Source: Rubrobacteraceae bacterium
Lineage (GTDB): Bacteria > Actinomycetota > Rubrobacteria > Rubrobacterales > Rubrobacteraceae
DNA length: 9,240 nt
Direction of reading: 5' to 3'
Assembly (NCBI GenBank): GCA_029240775.1
Contig: JARDZQ010000041.1
Location: forward strand, 1-9,240
The notes below the pieces were generated by a model. It saw nothing but the letters and a program-made list of their open reading frames with translations. It did no database searches and was not told where the DNA came from. Position 1 is the stretch's first letter; each line of letters begins with the position of its first letter. A program made the translations under genes and the position numbers. Positions 1 to 4,997 of this stretch are shown in pieces.

Positions 1-1
1 C

Positions 2-271
2 CCTGAGCAGGTCGTCGAGACCGCCATCCAAGAAGATGCCGACGCCATCGGGGTCTCCATACTCTCCGGCGCCCACATGACCCTGATACCCAGGATCGTC
101 GACCTGCTCAAAGAGAACGAGGCTGAGGACATCCTGGTCTTCTGTGGGGGGACCATACCGAAGGACGACATCCGGAGGCTCAAGGAGATGGGGGTCGGCG
201 AGATCTTCACCCCCGGAACCCCCACGAAGAGAGCCGTAGAGTACGTCCAGCAAGCCGTACCAGCAAACTAG
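2..271 (+). CDS. Cobalamin-binding mutase subunit, C-terminal part (5' end outside window)
   Basis: The open frame enters from the left edge and ends at TAG 269-271; about 89 codons are visible. The translation carries SILSGAHMTL, a glycine pair in VFCGGTIP, and IFTPGTPT, in the order and spacing of the Rossmann-like B12-binding domain of methylmalonyl-CoA mutase. The cobalt-ligating DxHxxG motif would lie upstream of the window, so cofactor binding cannot be confirmed. In this family the domain holds adenosylcobalamin for carbon-skeleton rearrangement of acyl-CoAs, such as methylmalonyl-CoA to succinyl-CoA. The wording of the motifs (SILSGAHMTL, then IP..DI..LKEMGV) is closer to stand-alone small B12 subunits of about 135 residues than to the end of a full-length mutase; this is judged from memory. 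It is convergent with the DUF1697 gene, 31 bases away. The exact acyl-CoA substrate cannot be told from this piece. Confidence 0.85.
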   Translation, partial: PEQVVETAIQEDADAIGVSILSGAHMTLIPRIVDLLKENEAEDILVFCGGTIPKDDIRRLKEMGVGEIFTPGTPTKRAVEYVQQAVPAN

Positions 272-302
272 GACGCGTTAGCTCGATCGGATACCTGCCC
301 GG

Positions 303-872
303 TTACTGAGAAGCAGGGTATTTTGCAGCAAGCCTCTTGACGGTGGTTGCGTTTCGCATGGTTGCCGGCATGCCGATCGTCTTTTCGAGAAGCGCGCCGG
401 AGAACGCAGATTCACTCATCTTCTTGCGGCACAACCAGTAGACCTCGCGCTCGTGGACGTGAAAGTCGTCGATCTCGGTTCGGAACGCCAGGAGCCTCTG
501 CTGCGCCTCGTCGTCCGGCGGAGCAGGCAGGAAAGCGATGTACAGCGAGTTACCCTCTTCATCCAGTTCAGAGGTCGAGAAAGGCTGATAGCTCGCGATA
601 TCGGCCAGCTCGGAGGCGGATCTTATGAACGTCGCTACCTCGTATCCGAGCGCTTCGCGAAGGTGGCCCTCGATCTCCTCTTCGAGCGCTCGTGTGTTCT
701 TGGCCGGCGAGTCGAAGATGACGTTACCGCTCGCGATAAACGTCTCGACGTTCGAGAGCCCTAGAGCCTCGAACAGCTCGCGCAGGCGATCAATCTTCAC
801 GTTATGGCCGCCGACGTTGATCGCTCGCAGAAATGCTATGAGCCGCCTAATCTCTGTCGATGGTAGCTTCAA
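303..872 (-). CDS. DUF1697 family protein
   Basis: This 189-residue protein has the hallmark patterns of DUF1697: FLRAINVGGHN near residues 14-24, ETFIASGNVIFDS near 43-55, and TMRNATTVKRL near 171-181 at the C-terminus. The length is normal for the family. No enzymatic function is established; it is a soluble two-domain alpha/beta protein with no signal peptide or membrane helix. The frame stays open to a TTG at 902, but I chose TTG 872-870 because GGGAGG lies six bases upstream (884-879) and the conserved core begins soon after. The gene looks intact. Its codons are visibly less GC-rich than those of its neighbours: a hand count of 301-360 gives 31 G/C of 60, against 40 of 60 at 1141-1200 in the hydratase. 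That hints at later arrival. It stands alone, convergent with the mutase subunit and divergent from the hydratase operon. Confidence 0.88.
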   Translation of the reverse strand: MKLPSTEIRRLIAFLRAINVGGHNVKIDRLRELFEALGLSNVETFIASGNVIFDSPAKNTRALEEEIEGHLREALGYEVATFIRSASELADIASYQPFSTSELDEEGNSLYIAFLPAPPDDEAQQRLLAFRTEIDDFHVHEREVYWLCRKKMSESAFSGALLEKTIGMPATMRNATTVKRLAAKYPASQ

Positions 873-941
873 AGAGGACCTCCCCACTATGGTGGAGTAC
901 AATGCTCCGCTGTGTACTACTCGACCATCCCTTTCATCACG

Positions 942-972
942 TTGCTAGATCTCATCCCGTAAGGAATGTAAT
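942..972 (+). promoter_or_regulatory. Candidate promoter for the hydratase operon
   Basis: TTGCTA at 942-947 resembles a -35 box (four of six) and TGTAAT at 967-972 resembles a -10 box (five of six). The 19-base spacer is longer than ideal. It lies in the 199-base divergent gap and would give a leader of roughly 90 bases before the TTG start of the hydratase. It is weak evidence; the gap is AT-richer than its surroundings, so chance matches are more likely. Confidence 0.25.
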
Positions 973-1025
973 CGAGGCCAGACCCGTTCACCACACGAGT
1001 TCTGGTCAGCAAAGCGCAACAAAAC

Positions 1026-1051
1026 CTGACAAGCTAAAGCGCTGACAAGCT
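1026..1051 (+). repeat. Ten-base direct repeat ahead of the hydratase operon
   Basis: CTGACAAGCT occurs perfectly at 1026-1035 and again at 1042-1051, 16 bases apart start to start, just upstream of the hydratase ribosome site. AAAGCGC is also duplicated at 1011-1017 and 1036-1042. GTCAGC at 1005-1010 is the inverse complement of GCTGAC at 1041-1046. Such clustering could be a regulator-binding region or a small local duplication; the sequence does not decide which. Confidence 0.5.
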
Positions 1052-1060
1052 GCCGACGAA

Positions 1061-1074
1061 GGAGGCACTCTTTG
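1061..1074 (+). promoter_or_regulatory. Ribosome site that fixes the TTG start of the hydratase
   Basis: GGAGG at 1061-1065 is followed by a six-base spacer and TTG at 1072-1074. The next in-frame alternative, GTG at 1081, would be 15 bases from the ribosome site, so TTG is the better start. Confidence 0.75.
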
Positions 1075-1842
1075 GATTTCGTGAGTGTAGAACGCGGGGA
1101 CGTGGCCGTACTGACCATAGACCGCCAGGAGAAGCTCAACGCCCTCAACCCGCAGGTGGTAGAGGAGATCGGGCAGGCTCTGTTGGAGCTGGAGGCCGAG
1201 GGGCCGCGCGCGGTCGTCGTGACCGGCGCCGGTGAGCGTTCCTTCGTCGCCGGGGCGGATATCTCGGCGATGAACGAGATGGACCCGCTGGAGGCCAAGC
1301 GCTTCTCGGAGATCGGGCACGCCGCCATGGCCCTCCTCGACCGCAGCCCCATCCCGACCATAGCCGCCGTCAACGGCTACGCCCTCGGTGGGGGCTGCGA
1401 AGTGGCGATAGCCTGCGACATCCGCATAGCCGCCGAGAACGCGACCTTCGGCTTCCCCGAGGTCGGCCTCGGCATCCTACCCGGCATGGGCGGCACCCAG
1501 CGCCTACCCCGCCTCATCGGCCCGGCGCTCGCGAAGGAGTTGATCTTTACCGGTCGACGCATCGGCGCTGAGAAGGCGCGCGAGATCGGGCTCGTCAACC
1601 GCGTCGTCCCGCAGGGAGAGGCGCTGAACGTCGCGCGCGAGGTGGCCGCCGAGATCGCCCGTAACGGCCCCCTCGCCGTCCGCTACGCGAAGGCTGCGGT
1701 GAACCGCTCGGCGGACGTGGACCTCGTGAGCGGGCTGGAGTACGAGGCCGACCAGTTCGCCCTCCTCTTCGCCACGGAGGACGCCCGTGAAGGCATGGGC
1801 GCCTTCGTCGAGAAGCGCAAGCCCGAGTTCGGGGGCCGGTGA
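1072..1842 (+). CDS. Enoyl-CoA hydratase/isomerase (crotonase) family protein
   Basis: A complete 256-residue crotonase-fold protein of normal family length. AGADISAM (60-67) supplies the first oxyanion-hole segment and the CoA-binding region. ALGGGCEVAIACD (104-116) supplies the second, and FGFPEVGLG (126-134) and PGMGGTQRL (137-145) follow. Glu110 and Glu130 stand where the two catalytic glutamates of mitochondrial enoyl-CoA hydratase are (Glu144 and Glu164 in rat, the same 20-residue spacing). Both are kept, so true hydratase activity on 2-trans-enoyl-CoA is plausible, in beta-oxidation or amino-acid catabolism. Chain-length preference cannot be read from the sequence. The protein is cytoplasmic. 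Translation starts at TTG behind GGAGG. The stop codon overlaps the GTG start of the thioesterase by four bases (GTGA, 1839-1842), which indicates translational coupling. It is the first gene of a five-gene + strand run. Confidence 0.93.
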   Translation: MDFVSVERGDVAVLTIDRQEKLNALNPQVVEEIGQALLELEAEGPRAVVVTGAGERSFVAGADISAMNEMDPLEAKRFSEIGHAAMALLDRSPIPTIAAVNGYALGGGCEVAIACDIRIAAENATFGFPEVGLGILPGMGGTQRLPRLIGPALAKELIFTGRRIGAEKAREIGLVNRVVPQGEALNVAREVAAEIARNGPLAVRYAKAAVNRSADVDLVSGLEYEADQFALLFATEDAREGMGAFVEKRKPEFGGR

Positions 1843-2240
1843 TCCACGAGACCAATCTCCGCGTCCGCTACGCGGAGATTGATGCCCAGGGGCACGTGAA
1901 CAACGCAGTATACCTCTCGTACTTCGAGGTCGGCCGCGTCGAGTGGCTGCGCGCCGCCGGCCTCTCCTACAAGGAGCTGGAGGATCGAGGCTACGGCATC
2001 GTAGTCGTGGAGGTGCTCGCCCACTACCATAAAGCCGCCTTCTTCGACGACGAGCTCACCCTCCGCACCGAGCTGGCGGACCTGAGCAGAGCCTCTCTCC
2101 GCTTCGAGTACCGAGTCTCGCGCGACGGAGAGTTGCTCGTCACAGGCCACACGCGCCATGCGTGCGTGGACCTCGCGACCGGCAGACCGGTCCGGATGCC
2201 CGGAGAGCTGCTCGAGGCCGCACGCGGGGCGCCGTCCTAG
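1839..2240 (+). CDS. Acyl-CoA thioesterase, 4-hydroxybenzoyl-CoA thioesterase/YbgC-like hot-dog family
   Basis: A 133-residue single hot-dog domain protein. It opens with VRYAEIDAQGHVNNAVYLSYFE (residues 9-30), the family signature in which the aspartate (Asp15) is the catalytic carboxylate and GHVNN forms the turn before the long central helix. The core strand pattern continues through LAHYHKAAFFDDELTLRTEL and ends in a short tail. The family hydrolyses acyl-CoA thioesters to free acid and CoA, working as dimers or tetramers in the cytoplasm. The GTG start lies within the last codons of the hydratase, a four-base overlap, so the two are very likely co-translated. Together they suggest handling or overflow release of acyl-CoA intermediates. 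The substrate is unknown. The stop codon lies inside a perfect 14-base palindrome. Confidence 0.9.
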   Translation: MIHETNLRVRYAEIDAQGHVNNAVYLSYFEVGRVEWLRAAGLSYKELEDRGYGIVVVEVLAHYHKAAFFDDELTLRTELADLSRASLRFEYRVSRDGELLVTGHTRHACVDLATGRPVRMPGELLEAARGAPS

Positions 2241-2245
2241 GACGG
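2232..2245. repeat. Perfect 14-base palindrome across the thioesterase stop codon
   Basis: CCGTCCTAGGACGG reads identically on both strands; the TAG stop at 2238-2240 is in its centre. Immediately after it, GAGGC (2245-2249) and GCCTC (2253-2257) form a second short stem with a three-base loop. As RNA these could form small hairpins that slow 3' decay or weaken read-through into the PPOX gene; as DNA the palindrome could bind a dimeric protein. No T-run follows, so it is not a classical terminator. Confidence 0.5.
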
Positions 2246-2302
2246 AGGCCTCGCCTCTGAGTTAATCTCTCTTCAGGAGAACAGCGGCGAAAGGAGCCGA
2301 GC

Positions 2303-2719
2303 GTGCTCGACACCACCATCGATACCGGGGCCCGCGCCGACAGGAGGCTGCGGGAGGAGAGGATCACCCGGCTCACCACCGTTCGCTCCGACGGCCAGCC
2401 GCAGTCGGTGCCCGTCTGGTTTTTGTGGGACGGCGATAGCTTCCTGATCTACTCCCAACCCGACCGCCAGAAGCTCAAGAACATCGGCCGAAACCCCAGA
2501 CTGTGGCTGCACCTGAACTCCAACGACCGTGGCGGCGACGTCGTGCGGGTCGAGGGGATAGCGGAGATACTGGACAGCTTCCCGCCGGCTACCGAGATCC
2601 CCGAGTGCCTGGAGAAGTACCGGAAGAGCATCGCCCGCATCGGCTTCGACCCGGAGGCCTTCGCGCGAGCGTACTCCGTCGCCCTGCGCGTAACGCCCGA
2701 GCCCTGGCAGATCTGGTAA
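2303..2719 (+). CDS. PPOX-class split-barrel protein (probable F420- or flavin-dependent, Rv3369-like)
   Basis: This 138-residue protein has the small split beta-barrel fold of pyridoxamine-5'-phosphate-oxidase-like proteins. ITRLTTVRSDGQPQSVPVWF (21-40) and DGDSFLIYSQPDRQKLKNI (43-61), then NPRLWLHL (64-71), are the core strands and the cofactor phosphate region as seen in the actinobacterial group typified by Rv3369. The C-terminus, PEPWQIW, closes the barrel. Family members bind F420 or FMN as dimers and reduce quinones, biliverdin or other substrates; many have no assigned reaction. The cofactor cannot be fixed from sequence alone. The GTG start follows AAGGAG (2291-2296) by six bases. 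It is separated from the thioesterase by 62 bases and from capA-like downstream by only 15, so its own promoter is possible (TAATCT at 2263-2268 is a weak -10 candidate). Confidence 0.85.
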   Translation: MLDTTIDTGARADRRLREERITRLTTVRSDGQPQSVPVWFLWDGDSFLIYSQPDRQKLKNIGRNPRLWLHLNSNDRGGDVVRVEGIAEILDSFPPATEIPECLEKYRKSIARIGFDPEAFARAYSVALRVTPEPWQIW

Positions 2720-2734
2720 GAGGGCGTCTCGACT

Positions 2735-3715
2735 GTGGCACGGGAGATCACACTGGCCCTCACCGGCGACGTGATGCTGGGACGCGGGGTCAACGAGACG
2801 CTTCCCAACGTGCGCCTCGAGGAGCCGTGGGGCGATGTACTGCCCCTGCTCCTCTCCGCCGACCTGCGCGTCATCAACTTGGAGTGCGCCATCACCGAGC
2901 ACAGACGCTCCTGGTCGCGCACCCGCAAGGTCTTCCACTTCCGCGCCGACCCGGCGGCTACCGGGGTCCTCGAGGCGGCGCGCATAGACGCCTGCTCGCT
3001 CGCCAACAACCACACCCTGGACTTCGAGGAGAAAGGCTTGCTCGACACCCTCTCTCATCTGGAGGCCGCGGGCATCCGGTACGCGGGGGCCGGTCATGAT
3101 CTGAGAGAGGCAGCGCGGCACGTACTTCTCGAAGGAGCTGTTGCGCTCGTGGCTTTCACGGACAACGAGCCGCCCTTCGCGGCAGGACTGGACAGGCCGG
3201 GCACGAACTACCTGCCGGTCTCGACGGAGCCGGAGGTCCTGCGCCGAGTAGAGGAGGCTATCGGGGCGGCGCGCGAGGCCGGGGCGAGGACGGTGATCTT
3301 CTCCAATCACTGGGGGCCGAATATGGTGCTGAGGCCCCCTGAGGCCTTCCGGCGGTTCGCCCGCGCCGTCGTTGACCTCGGAGCGGACGTCTACTACGGG
3401 CACAGCGCGCACGTATTCCAGGGCGTGGAGATCTACCGCGGCAAGCCGATCCTCTACGACACCGGAGACTTCATAGACGACTACGCCGTGGACCCGAACC
3501 TGCGCAACGACCGCTCCTTCCTGTTCTGCGTCTCGATGGAAGGTGGGAGCCTCCAGCGCCTGGAGCTCTTCCCGGTCTTCCTGCCCTACGCCAGGGTGGA
3601 GCTGGCTCACGGCGACGAGCGCGGGAAGATCTTTGACCTCATGCACAAGCTCTCGGCCGAGATGGGCACCGTCTTCGAGCGGCGCGAGGACCGGCTCGTT
3701 CTCGAGCCCACCTAG
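2735..3715 (+). CDS. CapA-family protein (poly-gamma-glutamate capsule protein fold, metallophosphatase-like)
   Basis: A 326-residue protein with the full set of CapA (PGA_cap) motifs: GDVMLGR (11-17), NLECAIT (48-54), NNHTLDF (91-97), SNHWG (190-194), GHSAHVFQGVE (222-232) and YDTGDFIDDY (241-250). The conserved Asp, Glu, Asn and His residues resemble the metal-binding set of the calcineurin-like phosphoesterase superfamily, so a metal-dependent hydrolase is likely. In Bacillus, CapA is a membrane protein of poly-gamma-glutamate export. Here residue 1 is only a few residues before the catalytic core and there is no signal peptide or membrane helix, so a cytoplasmic enzyme is inferred. No capB or capC partner is in view, so a capsule role is doubtful. 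The start is GTG with only a weak upstream AGAGGG; 15 bases separate it from the PPOX gene. The gene ends at TAG 3713-3715. Confidence 0.9.
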   Translation: MAREITLALTGDVMLGRGVNETLPNVRLEEPWGDVLPLLLSADLRVINLECAITEHRRSWSRTRKVFHFRADPAATGVLEAARIDACSLANNHTLDFEEKGLLDTLSHLEAAGIRYAGAGHDLREAARHVLLEGAVALVAFTDNEPPFAAGLDRPGTNYLPVSTEPEVLRRVEEAIGAAREAGARTVIFSNHWGPNMVLRPPEAFRRFARAVVDLGADVYYGHSAHVFQGVEIYRGKPILYDTGDFIDDYAVDPNLRNDRSFLFCVSMEGGSLQRLELFPVFLPYARVELAHGDERGKIFDLMHKLSAEMGTVFERREDRLVLEPT

Positions 3716-3729
3716 AATCGGACCTCTGC

Positions 3730-3743
3730 TAAACTCGCCCCCG
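3730..3743 (+). promoter_or_regulatory. Candidate -10 box for leaderless transcription of the phosphatase-like gene
   Basis: TAAACT at 3730-3735 fits the TANNNT -10 pattern and ends seven bases before the GTG at 3743, the spacing expected if the transcript starts on the start codon itself. No ribosome-binding sequence precedes that GTG. Leaderless genes with this arrangement are common in actinobacteria. No -35 box is evident. Confidence 0.35.
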
Positions 3744-4498
3744 TGAACCCCTTGATGAACCAGTACGCGGACGTCCTTCTGAGGGCTGGCGTCGCCGGGA
3801 CCAACACTTCCCACGGGGCGGAGAACAACCTCCTCAAGATCAGGCGCCTCCTCGAGGGCGAGCCGTCCCAGACCTTCGGCATGGAGGCGCTGCTCGCTAG
3901 CGTGGGCTTCGATGAGGCCTACGAGGCGGTGACCCTCCAGACCGGCCACCCTCCGGACGCGGAGGAGACCGAGGGGCGTGGGTGCATAGACCCGGCGCGC
4001 ACCGCCGCAGGGCTCGTGGAGGCTGGAGAGCGCGTCCGGGCCGTCGCCGAAGGCGGCGGGAGCTTCGTCTTTGCGACCGGTCACCCGGGCGCCCTGCTCT
4101 CCTACTACCTGGGCCTGGCGGCTTGGGTCGAGGAGCTGGGCGGGGAGGCGCTCACGGCGCGCACGCCCGGACGCTACAACAAGAACTCCATCCTCGACTG
4201 GGTGGGTCCCGTGGGGACCTTGGGGAACGGGGCGAGCCTCTGGCATACCCACGACGCCGGGCCCATGCGGGATTTGCTGCGGGAGCTGGACGACGTGGAC
4301 CTCGTGGTGGCGGACCACGGGTTCGCGGGGGCCGCCGTAGCCGCCGGCATCCCGACGGTCGCGATCATGGACACCAACGACCCTGCTCTGGCGGTCGTGG
4401 CCCGGCGCGGCGCGGACCTCACGGTCGTGCCCATGGACGATAACCGCCCGCTGAACTCCTACGCCTCCGCCCTTGAGGTGCTCACGGGCAAGCCGTAG
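3743..4498 (+). CDS. Phosphatase-like protein of an actinobacterial family, function unknown
   Basis: A 251-residue soluble protein. I recognise it as related to proteins annotated only as 'phosphatase' in Streptomyces and relatives; I know of no firm biochemistry. Landmarks are an N-terminal ENN (27-29), FATGHPGALLSYY (110-122), LWHTHDAGPM (166-175), VADHGFAGAA (189-198), DTNDPAL (210-216) and PMDDNRP (230-236). Clustered Asp, His and Asn residues suggest metal or phosphate binding, and the repeated beta-strand-turn pattern suggests an alpha/beta fold. There is no signal peptide or membrane segment. The GTG start lacks a ribosome site; ATG at 3755, four codons in, is an alternative. It is 27 bases after the CapA-like gene, so it may be read both from the operon and from its own leaderless promoter. 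It is the last gene of the + strand run. Confidence 0.75.
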   Translation: MNPLMNQYADVLLRAGVAGTNTSHGAENNLLKIRRLLEGEPSQTFGMEALLASVGFDEAYEAVTLQTGHPPDAEETEGRGCIDPARTAAGLVEAGERVRAVAEGGGSFVFATGHPGALLSYYLGLAAWVEELGGEALTARTPGRYNKNSILDWVGPVGTLGNGASLWHTHDAGPMRDLLRELDDVDLVVADHGFAGAAVAAGIPTVAIMDTNDPALAVVARRGADLTVVPMDDNRPLNSYASALEVLTGKP

Positions 4499-4540
4499 AC
4501 GGGTCCCCGCGCTCTCCGGCAGTGCTGCCTCAGTCTGCTC

Positions 4541-4774
4541 CTACCACGCGTCGAGGGCCTGCTCCAGCGTAAGTCCCCGCCCTTCGGCCCATGCTTTCGC
4601 AAACGCCTCCTCACCGAGCGTCTCGCGGGCGGTCGCGACAAGAGGCTCGTACCTGGCGCGCTCTATATCGCTCGGCGGCGCGCCTATCCTCTCGCGCAGC
4701 GCCTCGACGGCCGCCCAGAGTCGCACGGCCTTCTCCGGCTGCCCGCGCGCGGCAAGCATCGCAGCCACGCCTAC
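4541..4774 (-). pseudogene. C-terminal remnant of a TPR/LuxR- or SARP-type ATPase regulator
   Basis: Reading leftwards, about 78 codons run from just after an in-frame TAG (4777-4775) to TAG 4543-4541. The translation includes AMLAARGQPEKAVRLWAAVE, ALRERIGAPPSDIERARYEP and GEEAFAKAWAEGRGLTLEQA. This is the very recognisable last TPR-like segment of large AAA-ATPase/TPR transcriptional regulators, which are several hundred residues longer at the N-terminus. The ATPase and DNA-binding parts are missing, so this is a broken gene, not a small functional one. A GTG at 4768 could nominally start a 75-residue peptide, but no properly spaced ribosome site precedes it. Similarity begins abruptly at about 4774, next to a tandem repeat, which marks the deletion edge. 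It lies between two convergent operons, where leftover DNA is tolerated. Confidence 0.75.
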
Positions 4775-4776
4775 CT

Positions 4777-4800
4777 AAGAACCTGAGAACCTCAAAACCT
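4777..4800 (+). repeat. Three 8-base tandem repeats at the remnant's broken end
   Basis: AAGAACCT (4777-4784), GAGAACCT (4785-4792) and CAAAACCT (4793-4800) are consecutive 8-base units sharing AACCT. The array adjoins the point where similarity to the regulator family stops. It may be a slippage product or a trace of the deletion that removed the rest of the gene. Confidence 0.7.
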
Positions 4801-4862
4801 CCTCCCCGATAGCTCCTGCATTCCGCAAACCGCTCTAGTGGCTGCGCCCGCAAGCGATAGGG

Positions 4863-4889
4863 GCGGGGCCGGAGACGGTCTCGCCCCGC
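4863..4889. terminator. Strong GC-rich hairpin between the convergent operons, possible terminator
   Basis: GCGGGGC (4863-4869) pairs perfectly with GCCCCGC (4883-4889). Inside, GAGAC (4872-4876) pairs with GTCTC (4878-4882), with a two-base bulge (CG, 4870-4871) between the stems. It is 108 bases beyond the hydrolase stop and 364 beyond the phosphatase-like stop, so it could end transcription from either side. Neither side has a clear T-run, so intrinsic termination is not certain; it may instead be an RNA-stabilising stem. Confidence 0.45.
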
Positions 4890-4924
4890 GCGGAAGCGAC
4901 AAGATGAGGCTGAGGAGGTGGAGC

Positions 4925-4985
4925 ATGGCACGAGCAGGCGACGTACTGGAGAAGCGGCCAGCGGATCGTCTTCCGCCAGACGCCG
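4925..4985 (+). pseudogene. Frameshifted start of a cupin-domain gene (remnant)
   Basis: A GAGGAGG ribosome site (4912-4918) precedes ATG 4925 by six bases. The translation begins MARAGDVLE (4925-4951). After ten further bases a different frame (CGG at 4962) reads RIVFRQT. Many small bacterial cupin proteins begin with this type of sequence: GDV, then E, NP.TGE, then R.VF..T. Here the middle segment is shortened so that the two halves are out of frame, and similarity is lost after about 4985. I infer a decayed cupin gene that kept only its first 25 or so codons and its ribosome site. This rests on remembered family patterns and a short match. The remnant stops just before the hydrolase stop codon (4998-5000, other strand). 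In the unshifted frame the reading runs to 5155, antisense to the hydrolase, with a composition unlike a real protein. Confidence 0.45.
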
Positions 4986-4997
4986 GGCCTCGACGCT

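Noticed and set aside
873..902. Longer start (TTG 902) for the DUF1697 protein
   Set aside because: It has no ribosome site and adds ten residues not typical of the family, while TTG 872 has GGGAGG six bases upstream.
2273..4318. A 681-codon open frame on the - strand opposite the PPOX, CapA-like and phosphatase-like genes
   Set aside because: It is antisense to three well-recognised protein families, and its translation is low-complexity and rich in Arg, Val, Gly and His with no domain pattern. Long antisense frames are expected in GC-rich coding DNA.
4518..4529. GGCAG/CTGCC stem just after the phosphatase-like gene as a terminator
   Set aside because: Only a five-base stem with a two-base loop and no T-run; too weak to call.
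4541..4768. A functional 75-residue protein starting at GTG 4768
   Set aside because: The sequence is the tail of a much larger family and lacks its other domains, and no properly spaced ribosome site precedes the GTG, so it is reported as a remnant.
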